This document shows, one piece after another, positions 55,028 to 64,000 of a stretch of 64,000 nucleotides of DNA (within the stretch, counting starts at the first letter, position 1; every line of letters begins with the position of its first letter). Under the pieces are notes generated by a model. It was given only the letters and a program-made list of their open reading frames with translations, did not search any database and was not told the DNA's origin. The translations under genes and the position numbers were made by a program. Source of the DNA: Anabaena subtropica FACHB-260 (GTDB lineage: Bacteria; Cyanobacteriota; Cyanobacteriia; Cyanobacteriales; Nostocaceae). Location: NCBI RefSeq assembly GCF_014697105.1, contig NZ_JACJRF010000008.1:62001-126000 (forward strand), in the 5' to 3' direction.

Positions 55028-55612
55028 TTAATTAGCTGTTTGGGGTACTTCAAAATTTACATCTTCATATACACTAGCGATCGCACACCGAAAATCTATA
55101 CTAGCTAGGTGTATCTCATCTCCTTGTCCGTAGGGATAAAGTACCCATTGTCCCTCTGGGTTACGGCGAAAACACTCTACACTCTGGCGATTTTGACTCA
55201 CTAAGACATATTCTTGCAATGATTTCATTTCTCTGTAGTCAGCAAATTTCTCGCCTCTGTCAAAGGCTTCGGTGCTGGGAGATAACACTTCGATAATTAA
55301 GCAAGGATGACGCAGAAAGTTATCAAATGCTCGATCTCGCTGGTCGCAACTAACGATAATATCGGGGTAGTAGTAGATGTCTAGTGATTCGATATGGGCT
55401 TTGGTGTCTGAGATGTAAGCTTGACATCCGCTTCCCCGCAAATGATTTCTCAGCATAGAAGCCGTATTCAGAGAAATAACTACATGAGTATTACTCGCCC
55501 CTGCCATTGCGTAAACCTCTCCCTGGCGATATTCGTGCTTAATGGGGCTGGTTTCTTCGCCTTTGAGATAGTCTTCGGGGGAAATATAGCTAGAGTTAGA
55601 AGCTGCAACCAT
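55028..55612 (-). CDS. Uma2 family protein (DUF820)
   Basis: A 194-residue Uma2 protein with the most complete nuclease core in the window: YYPD with D84, IIEVLSPST with E108 and DRGEKF with K122, the PD-(D/E)XK pattern. The start MVAASNSSYISPEDYL is usual for the family. It is divergent from the next gene at 55768. Confidence 0.9.
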   Translation of the reverse strand: MVAASNSSYISPEDYLKGEETSPIKHEYRQGEVYAMAGASNTHVVISLNTASMLRNHLRGSGCQAYISDTKAHIESLDIYYYPDIIVSCDQRDRAFDNFLRHPCLIIEVLSPSTEAFDRGEKFADYREMKSLQEYVLVSQNRQSVECFRRNPEGQWVLYPYGQGDEIHLASIDFRCAIASVYEDVNFEVPQTAN

Positions 55613-55767
55613 TTGTTACCACCTTTTGTTATGCTTTGTGTTTAGTATAAATGCACTTAATTAGTCAACTGGCTAAATATACATTGTCACAAATCTAGCC
55701 ATTGCCAGATGCCGTAATTCCCTTATAAGTCTTAATCTACAACTGTTGACACCGTAGAAATAGACCT

Positions 55768-57096
55768 GTGGATGAAATATTAGAGCGATCGCACCAACTC
55801 AAGCAAGCCTTAGTAGATTTTGTTCTAGATGCAGAAGGAACACTAGCCCAAGCCCTAGAAACCTATGCAGCAGAACAATTACGTCGTGGTAGTGGGGATA
55901 CTACACAGCAAGATTTAACCATTGACACTTTTCTGACAGAAGGAAAAGTTGGTGATGAGTCGCCAATAGATTTATTTATTACCAGTCATCCAGATTTATC
56001 AGACAGCGATCGCCATCTTCTCAAAAGTTGGCACCGTACTTTTATCGGTTTATTTACTATTACTCAAATTTTACCAGATGGCTTAGAGTTACTAAACTGG
56101 TTAACCAATAAATCTTATCTTGTCAAACCGAATAATTCTCAAACATTACAAGCAATTTCTCGGTTAAAACTAGGAGAAATCTTACTAACTCGTATTTCCC
56201 CTATTACTGATAATTATTGGACATTTTCTGGACCATATACAATGATGGGTAAATTAGGTAAACCAAAACTGGCTGTAGCTATTGGTAATTTCAAGGAGAA
56301 CCATAAGAATCATCTTTACAGTGATGCACCTGATTTACTAGAAGCAGCTTGGGATTCGGTATATCAATATCACCAGGATTTTGTTAACTTCTTTGACAGT
56401 GATGAAATTACCTTACCTGGATATCAACTAAATAAAAAAATCGCTGAATTTCAAGAATTAATTACCGAAAAACGTTTAGCAGCATTAGGCATTGATCAGA
56501 CAAAATCTCTGAATGAATTAGCAGCAGAAGCCGGAGTTGAAGAAGCAGAAATTCAAGCCGCAGTCGAAGAAACTGGTGCAGATGCCAAATTAGTTTCGCA
56601 GATATTTAATAATAAAAGCGGTAACAGCAAAATGGTGACACCAAAAGTTGATTTACCTGCGGAATTGAAAAAAGCCGAGCAACTAACAGCTATTTCTCAT
56701 CCTCGTTGGGGACAAATGTTTTTACCAACATATAGTAAGATGCAAACTTTGCTATCAGCAGAAGATTGGCAAAGTGTGGATGGGGCTGAGAAATTAATTC
56801 GCTATTATCTGGAAGATAAAAGTATTAATGCTTTTATTTGGTATCGTTTAGCTGAACATTATCCAAATTCATTAGAAAAAGTGTTGCAAAGTGTGCTGGA
56901 ACGTCCAGAATTTGAACTCAGCAGTGATTTAAACACACTTTTACAAGAATTCCATAAACCTCTGGAGCCAAACTTACCTGATATTGCTAGTGTACCCATA
57001 CATCTGCATGAATTATTTCAAGATGCAGTTGCCGAAGTCCATAAATCTAAACCAAAAGGCAAGGGACAAAAAAAAGTAAGTAAAGGTTTTAAATAG
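55768..57096 (+). CDS. Conserved cyanobacterial hypothetical protein
   Basis: A 442-residue soluble protein starting at GTG 55768. It is mostly helical, with a central acidic region (LNELAAEAGVEEAEIQAAVEETGADAK, a domain that resembles a DNA-binding-like helical pair) and a basic tail (KSKPKGKGQKKVSKGFK). There are no membrane segments or familiar motifs. It lies 66 bp upstream of the class I aldolase gene on the same strand. Confidence 0.7.
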   Translation: MDEILERSHQLKQALVDFVLDAEGTLAQALETYAAEQLRRGSGDTTQQDLTIDTFLTEGKVGDESPIDLFITSHPDLSDSDRHLLKSWHRTFIGLFTITQILPDGLELLNWLTNKSYLVKPNNSQTLQAISRLKLGEILLTRISPITDNYWTFSGPYTMMGKLGKPKLAVAIGNFKENHKNHLYSDAPDLLEAAWDSVYQYHQDFVNFFDSDEITLPGYQLNKKIAEFQELITEKRLAALGIDQTKSLNELAAEAGVEEAEIQAAVEETGADAKLVSQIFNNKSGNSKMVTPKVDLPAELKKAEQLTAISHPRWGQMFLPTYSKMQTLLSAEDWQSVDGAEKLIRYYLEDKSINAFIWYRLAEHYPNSLEKVLQSVLERPEFELSSDLNTLLQEFHKPLEPNLPDIASVPIHLHELFQDAVAEVHKSKPKGKGQKKVSKGFK

Positions 57097-57162
57097 ACAT
57101 TTATTTTGAGCAAGATGCTATCTTAAGAGCAAAATCATTTTCTCAGATTTGAGGAACCCTTT

Positions 57163-58245
57163 ATGACTACAACACTCTTAGAATCTAATTCTATCGAGTC
57201 ATTGCTAGGAAATGAAGCCGAAGACTTGCTTACCTACAAAGCGAAAGTCTCTCAAGATTTACTACATTTACCGGGGCCTGATTTCGTTGATCGAATTTGG
57301 TTAAATAGCGATCGCCATCCTCAAGTCTTGCGAAATCTCCAACAACTCTATTCTACAGGCCGTTTGGCATATACTGGCTATCTTTCAATTCTGCCAGTAG
57401 ACCAAGGTATTGAACATTCAGCCGGAGCATCTTTTGCTCCTAATCCTATCTACTTCGATCCAGAAAATATCATCCGTTTAGCAATAGCCGGTGGTTGTAA
57501 TGCTGTAGCTACAACTTTAGGAGTATTGGGGAGTGTCTCACGTAAATATGCCCACAAAATTCCTTTCATTGCCAAACTCAACCATAATGAATTGTTAACC
57601 TTTCCCAATCAATTTGACCAAGTGTTGTTTGGTGATGTAGAACAAGCTTGGAATTTGGGTGCTGTGGCTGTCGGCGCGACAATTTATTTTGGTTCGGAAC
57701 AGTCCACCAGACAAATTCAAGAAATCAGTTACGCTTTTAAACGCGCCCATGAACTAGGGATGGTGACAATTCTTTGGTGTTATTTGCGGAACAACGCTTT
57801 TAAACAAGACAAAGATTATCATGTTGCGGCTGACCTCACCGGACAAGCAAATCATTTGGGTGTGACAATTGAAGCCGACATCATTAAACAAAAATTACCT
57901 GAAAATAATCATGGTTATGGTGCAGTAGTCAAAGCAACTGGTCAGAGTTATGGCAAAACTCATGAAAAAGTTTACACCGAGTTAACAACCGATCACCCCA
58001 TCGATTTGACTCGTTACCAAGTCCTCAATTGTTACTGCGGACGTGCGGGTTTAATTAATTCTGGAGGTGCATCTGGCAAAAATGACTTTGCAGAAGCAGT
58101 CCGTACCGCAGTTATTAATAAACGGGCTGGAGGTACAGGATTAATTTCTGGAAGAAAGGCTTTTCAGCGTCCTTTTGAGGAAGGGGTGAAGCTGTTTCAT
58201 GCCATTCAGGATGTTTATTTGTCACCAGATGTGACCATAGCTTAA
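57163..58245 (+). CDS. fbaB: Class I fructose-bisphosphate aldolase (DhnA/FbaB type)
   Basis: A 360-residue Schiff-base aldolase of the archaeal/DhnA type that splits fructose 1,6-bisphosphate in glycolysis or makes it in the Calvin cycle. Motifs: [15 protein letters not shown] (about 76-90), [25 protein letters not shown] with the likely Schiff-base Lys and [14 protein letters not shown]. The length matches the bacterial class I group. Cyanobacteria usually also have a class II enzyme, not in this window. Confidence 0.93.
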   Translation: MTTTLLESNSIESLLGNEAEDLLTYKAKVSQDLLHLPGPDFVDRIWLNSDRHPQVLRNLQQLYSTGRLAYTGYLSILPVDQGIEHSAGASFAPNPIYFDPENIIRLAIAGGCNAVATTLGVLGSVSRKYAHKIPFIAKLNHNELLTFPNQFDQVLFGDVEQAWNLGAVAVGATIYFGSEQSTRQIQEISYAFKRAHELGMVTILWCYLRNNAFKQDKDYHVAADLTGQANHLGVTIEADIIKQKLPENNHGYGAVVKATGQSYGKTHEKVYTELTTDHPIDLTRYQVLNCYCGRAGLINSGGASGKNDFAEAVRTAVINKRAGGTGLISGRKAFQRPFEEGVKLFHAIQDVYLSPDVTIA

Positions 58246-58434
58246 GTTCTTGCTGAGTGCTGAGTTTTGAGTGAAAATAGCGTTTTTCTGGTGGATGAAG
58301 TACACCACTCTAGACTATTGTCGCCATTAAGTTCTACTTCTCCGAACCGAGGAACATAGCATATTAACTCAGCACAAAGTTTTAGCCTTATTTCCTTTTC
58401 TTCACTTAGTGGAAACTATAGGAATTGGATTTGA

Positions 58435-59565
58435 TTATCCCCACAATCTTCTTCCCGATTTGCCATTTAATCGATTGTGAGCATCTTCTAATAAGGTAGG
58501 AATATCTAAATTTTCTGGACATCGAGGTAAACAATCACCGCATTCTCTACAACGGTTAGCTTTCATTCCAGGGAACCAGTGACCGGCATTTTCAAACATT
58601 CCATAGCGGTATTGTCCGTAATCTGTCATATTGTATGCTACTGCCAAGTTACGTAACCTAAAAACTTCAGGAATATTGATGCTTTCTGGACATGGTAAAC
58701 AAGCATAGCATTGGCTACACTGTTCAGTTCCTAAAACTGTTTTTTGATGCTTTTTTAAACGCTCGAAAGTGGAAATTTCTGCTGGCGTTAACTCACAGTC
58801 ACTATTAGCAAATTGTAAGGGTTCTACTAATTCTTCTGGAGTGGCTGGCCCTACACTCAAGGTAGTAATCCGTTGATCACTTAACAAAAATCTATAATTT
58901 AATTCTAAAGGCGAAAACGGCTGACACAAATCTTTGAGGGTTTGGGGTGGCGTATACAGTTTTCCTCCCTTATCGGCTGGGGAGATGATAAAGATACCCA
59001 TGTCTTTCTCAGCAGCTAATGCAATTGCTGGGGCGTTTCTTTGAAAGAAATAGTAATAATGCAGATTGACAAATTCAAAAAAATCTGTGTTGATGGCTGC
59101 TTGAATCACCTCTAATACCCCGTGAGTAGAAAAGCCGACGTGTCTAACTCGACCGTCGTTAATAGCCTCCTCAACGGCTTTCATGCAGCCACCTTTGGCT
59201 TGCACCCACTCCAGATGCTCCCAAGTATTTAAGCCGTGAATTCCTAGACAATCCAGATAATCTAAGTTCAACCGTTCTAGGGATTCATCGATGTACCGAC
59301 GCATACTGTCAGCATCAGATGACGGTGGGATTTTAGTGGTTATGTAAAGTTGGGAACGAGGTACAGACAACCCAACTTTGATTGCTTCGCCAAAATACTC
59401 CTCACTTTTACCGTAACCTCTGGCTGTTTCTATGTGATTAATCCCTAGTTCTAAGGCCTTGACAATAGTCTGCTGCACATTTTCGCTATTAGCCAAGTAG
59501 CGCATTGTCCCTAAAGAAAAAATTGAGAGATTTAGATTCGTTTTTCCAAAGCGTCGGTATTGCAT
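58435..59565 (-). CDS. Aldo/keto reductase with C-terminal 2[4Fe-4S] ferredoxin domain
   Basis: A 376-residue protein: N-terminal aldo/keto reductase barrel (MQYRRFGKTNLNLSIFSLG; YGKSEEYFGEAI; TTKIP), then two ferredoxin-type clusters near the C terminus (CSQCYACLPCP and CRECGDCLPRCPE). This AKR-ferredoxin fusion is common in bacteria, with unknown substrates. The frame runs 31 codons further upstream to 59658, but the ATG at 59565 is the family start. Confidence 0.92.
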   Translation of the reverse strand: MQYRRFGKTNLNLSIFSLGTMRYLANSENVQQTIVKALELGINHIETARGYGKSEEYFGEAIKVGLSVPRSQLYITTKIPPSSDADSMRRYIDESLERLNLDYLDCLGIHGLNTWEHLEWVQAKGGCMKAVEEAINDGRVRHVGFSTHGVLEVIQAAINTDFFEFVNLHYYYFFQRNAPAIALAAEKDMGIFIISPADKGGKLYTPPQTLKDLCQPFSPLELNYRFLLSDQRITTLSVGPATPEELVEPLQFANSDCELTPAEISTFERLKKHQKTVLGTEQCSQCYACLPCPESINIPEVFRLRNLAVAYNMTDYGQYRYGMFENAGHWFPGMKANRCRECGDCLPRCPENLDIPTLLEDAHNRLNGKSGRRLWG

Positions 59566-59730
59566 AACTAAAGCTTGAGTAGTAGGTGCTGAGTCCTGAG
59601 TAAAAATACGATAAATTATCTCTCTAAAAGAGTGAAGCGTAAAAAAGAAGTAGTGCAAAAAATTGCCTTTTCTTGCTAATTTTTGCTTCTTTTTTCCTCA
59701 AAACTCAACAACTGATTACTCGATACTTTT

Positions 59731-60228
59731 CTAACTGTCACCATTACCAAAGCGCTTAATTAAATCCTCAGGACGAAGATTGGAAATAAATTCCCGAAAG
59801 GCTTCTTGTTCGGCTTCATCAGCGTCACGGTCTACAGGAATAGAAGCATCAGCAATTACTTCTTCCATGACCCAAATGGGAGTATTTGTACGGAGAGCAA
59901 CTGCGATCGCATCACTAGGACGCGCGTCAATTTCTTTTTTGACTTCGCCTTGCTGTACTATCAATGCCGCATAAAATGTATCTTTTTGCAAGGAATGAAT
60001 AATCACCTTTTCTAGAGTCATGTTCCACGCCTCCAGAATATTTACCATCAGATCGTGAGTTAAGGGACGGGGAGGCTTTTGATTCTCCAACGCTCCCATA
60101 ATTGCCCTGGCCTGTTCCTGACCAATATAAATTGGTAACGCTCGGCGATCGGAAGCGTCTTTCAACAAGACGATTGGGCTGCGGGTTATGGCATCTAATG
60201 CTATGCCAGCGACTTTCATTTCAATCAT
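59731..60228 (-). CDS. Bifunctional nuclease family protein (DUF151)
   Basis: A 165-residue DUF151 protein: VAGIALDAITRSPIVLLKD, LPIYIGQEQARAI, RPLTHDLM, and RPSDAIAVALRTNTPI are all signature segments. In plants a related protein has dual DNase/RNase activity; bacterial roles are unclear. The tail is acidic (EEAEQEAFREFISNLRPEDL). Confidence 0.93.
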   Translation of the reverse strand: MIEMKVAGIALDAITRSPIVLLKDASDRRALPIYIGQEQARAIMGALENQKPPRPLTHDLMVNILEAWNMTLEKVIIHSLQKDTFYAALIVQQGEVKKEIDARPSDAIAVALRTNTPIWVMEEVIADASIPVDRDADEAEQEAFREFISNLRPEDLIKRFGNGDS

Positions 60229-60565
60229 TGACTAAGCCTCTATCATCCTTTGAGTTATTAAGGCTAAGTGATAAAAAATACACTTTTTTGGGTAAGTAAA
60301 AGCAGGAATAAACATAGGCACTGTTTTCTATAATTGCCTCTATTAAACTCCGAACTGGTGGTGAACACCAGAGTAATTCAAATGGGTCTTTATAAACAAT
60401 AACCTTATTAACCAAGTATGCCTTGTGAAAGATGTAATTGTGTTAATAACCTTATAATAGATAAAGTCAGAAAATATACTCAGAATTTTTGCCATTCTTG
60501 TAAGAATTACCAGTGGATTTTCGGCAAAATTAAGTAATAAATAGAGTTAGTTTTACAAAAAAGCC
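60229..60565. other. Spacer between DUF151 and ribE
   Basis: 337 bp of AT-rich DNA between divergent genes. It has the word AATAACCTTAT twice (about 60400 and 60446). I see no riboswitch-like structure for ribE and no RNA gene. Confidence 0.4.
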
Positions 60566-61228
60566 GTGTTTACAGGATTAGTACAAGCCTTAGGAACAAT
60601 CAAGCCTTTAGGGGGCGATTCTTGGCAAATTACTTGTGTGAGTCAGTCATTATCAATTATGCAGGATCTGGCTTACGGTGACAGTGTTGCTGTTGATGGT
60701 GTTTGCCTAACAGTGGAAGAAATTTTAAAAGATGGGTTTATCGCCTCAGCTTCCCCGGAAACTCTTCGCCGCACCACTCTAGGAACTGAGGAAGCACAAC
60801 AAGGATACGTCAACCTAGAAACTTCGTTAAGAGTTGGTGGTAAAGTCGGCGGTCACTTTGTCATGGGTCATGTAGATGGCGTGGGTCAATTAGTAAGCTT
60901 GGAACAGACAGCCAGTTCTTGGGAAATGACCTTTACTGCACCAGAGGCGATCGCACGTTACATTGTCCCCAAGGGTAGCATTACTGTCAATGGCATTAGT
61001 TTAACTGTAGCTGCCTACGATCCCGAATTATCTCAATTCACCGTGGCAGTTATCCCCCTTACTTACGCAGAGACTAATCTCCGATATCTCGTCCCTGGCA
61101 GCTTGGTAAATTTGGAAGGGGATATCTTAGGCAAGTACGTGGAAAAATTTCTGCAACCCGGTCAACGTCACACCACAGATACAGATATTACGCCTGCTTT
61201 TCTCTTAGAACACGGGTATTTATCTTAG
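60566..61228 (+). CDS. ribE: Riboflavin synthase alpha chain
   Basis: A 220-residue riboflavin synthase that makes riboflavin from two molecules of 6,7-dimethyl-8-ribityllumazine. The two similar halves are clear: MFTGLVQALG at 1 with VDGVCLTV and FVMGHVDGVG, and the second copy SITVNGISLTVAAYD and a TNLRYLVPG linker. The start is a GTG at 60566. A 16-bp palindrome follows at 61233. Confidence 0.96.
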   Translation: MFTGLVQALGTIKPLGGDSWQITCVSQSLSIMQDLAYGDSVAVDGVCLTVEEILKDGFIASASPETLRRTTLGTEEAQQGYVNLETSLRVGGKVGGHFVMGHVDGVGQLVSLEQTASSWEMTFTAPEAIARYIVPKGSITVNGISLTVAAYDPELSQFTVAVIPLTYAETNLRYLVPGSLVNLEGDILGKYVEKFLQPGQRHTTDTDITPAFLLEHGYLS

Positions 61229-61232
61229 GTTC

Positions 61233-61265
61233 AGATCCGCGACTTCTTGAAGAAGTCGCGGATCT
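61233..61265. repeat. 16-bp perfect palindromic repeat (AGATCCGCGACTTCTT)
   Basis: AGATCCGCGACTTCTT, a central G, then AAGAAGTCGCGGATCT: a perfect 16-bp inverted repeat between convergent ribE and the M23 gene. The related AGATCCCCGACTTCTT family is widespread in cyanobacteria. No T-run, but such a hairpin may stop convergent transcripts. Confidence 0.85.
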
Positions 61266-61276
61266 AGCAACCATCC

Positions 61277-62959
61277 CTAATCCCTAATAGCTCGCGCTGT
61301 CCGTGAGTTGTTCAGTAATTGGCTGAGGGCAATTTGTAACTGTACACCAGGGTCAACTGCAACCCATCCGTTTTGTGTCAGGTGACGGACTTCAAAGTGT
61401 AGGTGAGGGCCTGTGGAGTTGCCGGTGTTACCGACTCGTCCAATCACAGTTCCCGGTTCTACCCATTGTCCTGGTTGGACTAACAATTCTGACAAATGCC
61501 CGTAGAGGGTTTGTTGAGCAGAACCGTGATTGAGAATCACGGTTAAACCATAACCACCGAGCCAATTAGAAGTTGTTACTTGACCTCTGGCGGCTGCCAA
61601 AACGGGTGTACCTGTAGGCGCACCTAAATCAGTACCAGCATGGAAGCGGCGATCGCCTGTGATGGGGTGAATGCGCCAGCCAAACAAAGAAGTGATGGGA
61701 GAAGCTACAGCTAGAGGATAAACCATGCCTGTACCACGATAGGCGATGGTATTGGCGTAAGGAATTTGTGGCAATACCGATGCCAAGGGGATGTCGTAAG
61801 CTACGGTGCTGACACGAGGTGCAATGTTACCTTGTGCCATTGGTGGGGGTAGTGTACCACCACTAGGGGCAATGGGTGTTGCACTGACTCTTGTAGTGCC
61901 AACAAAATCGTTGGGGTTAGGAATAAATCTATTAGGGCGATATGCGCTTTTAGTGGCGCTACCAGCACCAGCTTCGGGAGCGCGCCATCTGGTGTTGTTA
62001 TTAGCAGCAGCCTGTAGCCGTCGCGCTGGAGGTACAGTAGCTAACTGAGCAGTTTGACTTCTTTTGAGCCAAGCGGGGGATGATTTGCCACTAGAATTAG
62101 CTACACGCTGATTATCTGAGGGTTTGGCGCAGGCGTTGCCAATCCCTTGTCCTGAAGATAAAACCGTGCGACAACCACTAGAGCGTTCTGTAATAATTAC
62201 AGAATTTGGTGCTTGATAGGTACCAGCAGTTTTATCACCGTAATTAGTTGGGTCAATATAGGCGTTGTTAAAATCCCTGGTTTTTTCTGCCGCTAGGCCA
62301 CTATTGGAGTTGTTTGTGGGTTTGGCAAAAGCTGGTAGTTTATCTGTGAGGGAAGGTGCAGGAGTTGCTACTTCTGGGTCTTTGGTAGGGGTTACTCGTG
62401 GAGTTTCCGCAATTTTGGGTTTGACTTCAGTAGGGGTTACTCGTGGAGTTTCCGCAACTTTGGGTTTAACTTCAGTAGGAGTTACTCGTGGAGTTTCCGC
62501 AACTTTGGGTTTAACTTCTGGATTCTTCGCCGGCGTAACACGGGAAGTTTCTACCTGTGATTTTGGCTGTCTAACGCTAAAAACAGGTTCTGTAGACTCA
62601 GTTTTAGGTTTAGACTGAGTCGGCTGTTTTGATTGGACAACTTCTGGTTTACGTAGTCTTTGTTTAAGTGTGGCTTGTCTTTGAGAAAATTTTGGCTGAG
62701 TTGGTGATGCTTCCGGTATAACAATATCTCTTTTGACAGTAACTTTGCCTGCTGTTGGCTGGGCATTTTCAATAGTAGGAACGATGTTATCTATTGATGC
62801 TTCCGTTTGAGCAACCACCAAGCCGCCACTAAGGAGGCTAACGCTACTCAACAAACACAAGCCTTGTGCTGGTAAAGTATAAGCTAAACGTCTGGTCGTC
62901 AGACTTTGTTGCTGTGGTTGGTGCAAACGGTTATGGGCAGATTTATGGCGCTGCGTCAT
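61277..62959 (-). CDS. M23 family metallopeptidase (LytM-type), envelope
   Basis: A 560-residue protein. The N terminus has a basic start and one hydrophobic segment (about 25-50), a signal or membrane anchor. A long linker (about 55-390), rich in Pro, Thr, Lys and Val, includes a 15-residue unit repeated three times (PRVTPTEVKPKVAET). The C-terminal LytM domain (about 420-545) is complete: HAGTD (zinc His and Asp) and HLHFEVR (catalytic and zinc His). It should act on peptidoglycan or be a cell-division factor in the periplasm. Confidence 0.93.
   Translation of the reverse strand: MTQRHKSAHNRLHQPQQQSLTTRRLAYTLPAQGLCLLSSVSLLSGGLVVAQTEASIDNIVPTIENAQPTAGKVTVKRDIVIPEASPTQPKFSQRQATLKQRLRKPEVVQSKQPTQSKPKTESTEPVFSVRQPKSQVETSRVTPAKNPEVKPKVAETPRVTPTEVKPKVAETPRVTPTEVKPKIAETPRVTPTKDPEVATPAPSLTDKLPAFAKPTNNSNSGLAAEKTRDFNNAYIDPTNYGDKTAGTYQAPNSVIITERSSGCRTVLSSGQGIGNACAKPSDNQRVANSSGKSSPAWLKRSQTAQLATVPPARRLQAAANNNTRWRAPEAGAGSATKSAYRPNRFIPNPNDFVGTTRVSATPIAPSGGTLPPPMAQGNIAPRVSTVAYDIPLASVLPQIPYANTIAYRGTGMVYPLAVASPITSLFGWRIHPITGDRRFHAGTDLGAPTGTPVLAAARGQVTTSNWLGGYGLTVILNHGSAQQTLYGHLSELLVQPGQWVEPGTVIGRVGNTGNSTGPHLHFEVRHLTQNGWVAVDPGVQLQIALSQLLNNSRTARAIRD
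62391..62520. repeat. 45-bp tandem repeat inside the M23 gene
   Basis: Three almost identical 45-bp units, each starting GTTACTCGTGGAGTTTCC (62391, 62436 and 62481). They encode the 15-residue linker unit. The copies differ at only a few bases, so the repeat is recent or homogenised. Confidence 0.88.
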
Positions 62960-63042
62960 TTGTTGTCTCGTTTATGTTTAATTTTGCTAAACAGATGATG
63001 ACAGTGGTTTGTCTAGCCCAAAGAGCGGTATTTTAAACAAAC

Positions 63043-63867
63043 CTAATATGTACCTAAAGACCTACGATAACCCAAACTAATTGTACCGGGTTCTAAATAA
63101 AGTTCTGGTGTTTTGATGTCAGTTACGCAATCTGTTTCTAAAGACACGCGCAAATCTCCCTGGGGCGTAACTCCAACCACAATGCCTGAAACATCATTGA
63201 CGTGTACGCGATCGCCCATATTAACTAACAATTCTGAATATCGAGACAAGAGTATGCTTATTCCTTCTTGGAAAAGGCAAGTCATACCGGACTCTATTCC
63301 TAGTAAAACCTTACTAGTTAGGGTTTCCAGACAAGAGATTGGTTGATTTTCTTGGTGAGATTGCCAGGATTTTAAGTTAATTCCCGTCTCCGGTACTGGA
63401 TTACTCCAGTTAATGCCAACGCCAACCACCGCTTGCGAAATATATCCTTGATTTACTTTTGTTTCTGTTAAAATCCCACCTAATTTACGACCATCTAAAA
63501 CTAAATCATTCGGCCATTTAATTCCCACATTGACACCAGATGCGCGTAATTGAGCAGCAATACCCCATGCACTAGCCAAGGTTAGCTGATAGCTGGCATT
63601 CGCTGCGAGTTTGGGGGTAATTGCTACAGACACATATAATCCCCCAGTTGGAGAAACCCATTGACGACCCCATTGTCCTCGTCCGGCTGTCTGCTGTGTG
63701 GCAATGACTACGGAGCCGATACCTGCGCCTTGGTCGATTAACTCCCACAGGGTGCGGTTAGTTGAGGCGACACTAGAAAAAATATGCAGAGAAAATGGTA
63801 AATACGCATACTTCCGCCCTGCTTGGAGAGCAGATTCTAATTTTTGTTGATTAAATTCCTCAGCCAT
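63043..63867 (-). CDS. birA: Biotin-[acetyl-CoA-carboxylase] ligase
   Basis: A 274-residue biotin protein ligase, group I (no N-terminal DNA-binding domain), so it acts as an enzyme and not as a repressor. Motifs: QQTAGRGQWGRQW (about 59-71), the catalytic KWPNDLVLDGRKLGGIL (about 119-135) and GVGINWSNP. It biotinylates the carboxyl carrier protein of acetyl-CoA carboxylase. Confidence 0.96.
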   Translation of the reverse strand: MAEEFNQQKLESALQAGRKYAYLPFSLHIFSSVASTNRTLWELIDQGAGIGSVVIATQQTAGRGQWGRQWVSPTGGLYVSVAITPKLAANASYQLTLASAWGIAAQLRASGVNVGIKWPNDLVLDGRKLGGILTETKVNQGYISQAVVGVGINWSNPVPETGINLKSWQSHQENQPISCLETLTSKVLLGIESGMTCLFQEGISILLSRYSELLVNMGDRVHVNDVSGIVVGVTPQGDLRVSLETDCVTDIKTPELYLEPGTISLGYRRSLGTY

Positions 63868-63939
63868 TAACCGAAATCCCGTTGTTCAAGTTAGCATTAA
63901 TTGGCTGATGAGTGATTTTCTGTTTAGGTTTGGTTCAAG

Positions 63940-64000
63940 ATGCACACTTGGCACTGGCACAATTGGGAAGGACTACCTTACCTGAGTTGTAGTCTCTTAG
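63940..64000 (+). CDS. pgeF: Start of a probable PgeF/YfiH-type (laccase-domain) protein, cut off
   Basis: From an ATG at 63940 the frame stays open to the window edge (20 codons). The sequence MHTWHWHNWEGLPYL resembles the N terminus of cyanobacterial YfiH/PgeF (multicopper polyphenol oxidase / peptidoglycan editing factor) proteins as I remember them. It is divergent from birA. With so few residues this is tentative. Confidence 0.5.
   Translation, partial: MHTWHWHNWEGLPYLSCSLL

Overview
The window is chromosomal DNA of a filamentous, heterocyst-type cyanobacterium of the Nostoc/Anabaena group. The evidence is the very frequent HIP1 octamer GCGATCGC, many heptanucleotide tandem arrays and small dispersed repeats in the spacers, and typical cyanobacterial genes (sqdB/sqdX, ycf46, ycf35-type DUF1257, lrtA, a CyaB1-type GAF/PAS adenylate cyclase, an Omp85-lpxC-fabZ-lpxA-lpxB cluster, the RexT/TrxA pair). 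No rRNA, tRNA, CRISPR array or complete IS element was seen.

Region by region. 1-4.3 kb: a minus-strand run with a lipoprotein (cut by the window edge), a TPR-like membrane protein, argB, aroK, pgsA and a Uma2 nuclease-fold gene. 4.4-11.8 kb: mainly plus strand, with an aspartase-type lyase, a DUF362 protein, a SemiSWEET sugar transporter, a radical SAM protein, a small CPXCG protein and an SRPBCC protein. 11.9-17.1 kb: secreted and membrane hypothetical proteins, a VOC protein and a CHASE2-Ser/Thr kinase. 17.2-20.4 kb: a redox block (rexT, trxA, nitroreductase, GST) with a clear operator palindrome and a probable MITE. 20.5-28.3 kb: uvrA followed closely by an AT-rich ATPase-TOPRIM (OLD-like) gene, a HigBA toxin-antitoxin pair, a tiny Cys-containing ORF and two tandem MscS channels; this is the most accessory-looking part.

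28.5-38.5 kb: leuB, prepilin peptidase, then the minus-strand envelope cluster purC - omp85 - lpxC - fabZ - lpxA - lpxB (lipid A synthesis and outer-membrane protein insertion). 39-48 kb: a DUF7219-like small protein, cyaB1, the sulfolipid genes sqdX and sqdB, an RHH regulator with ycf46, DUF1257 and DUF5132. 48-55.6 kb: lipB, lrtA/hpf with a long leader, prxQ, two more Uma2 genes and a Uma2 relic, an HGSNAT-like acyltransferase, obgE and a TerB + Mo-nitrogenase C-terminal domain protein. 55.7-64 kb: a conserved cyanobacterial protein, class I aldolase, an aldo/keto reductase with a ferredoxin tail, a bifunctional-nuclease protein, ribE, an M23 peptidase, birA and the first codons of a probable pgeF.

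Most of the window is housekeeping. The most interesting items are repeat-driven: a 31-bp dispersed repeat that carries a Shine-Dalgarno sequence and a GTG start and opens two unrelated genes; ~49-bp inverted heptad arrays flanking lpxB; a dispersed repeat read in frame inside Omp85; and a MITE with 10-bp direct repeats. The strongest candidate for an under-described system is the ATPase-TOPRIM protein behind uvrA. All functions are by recognition of the sequence; no database search was run.
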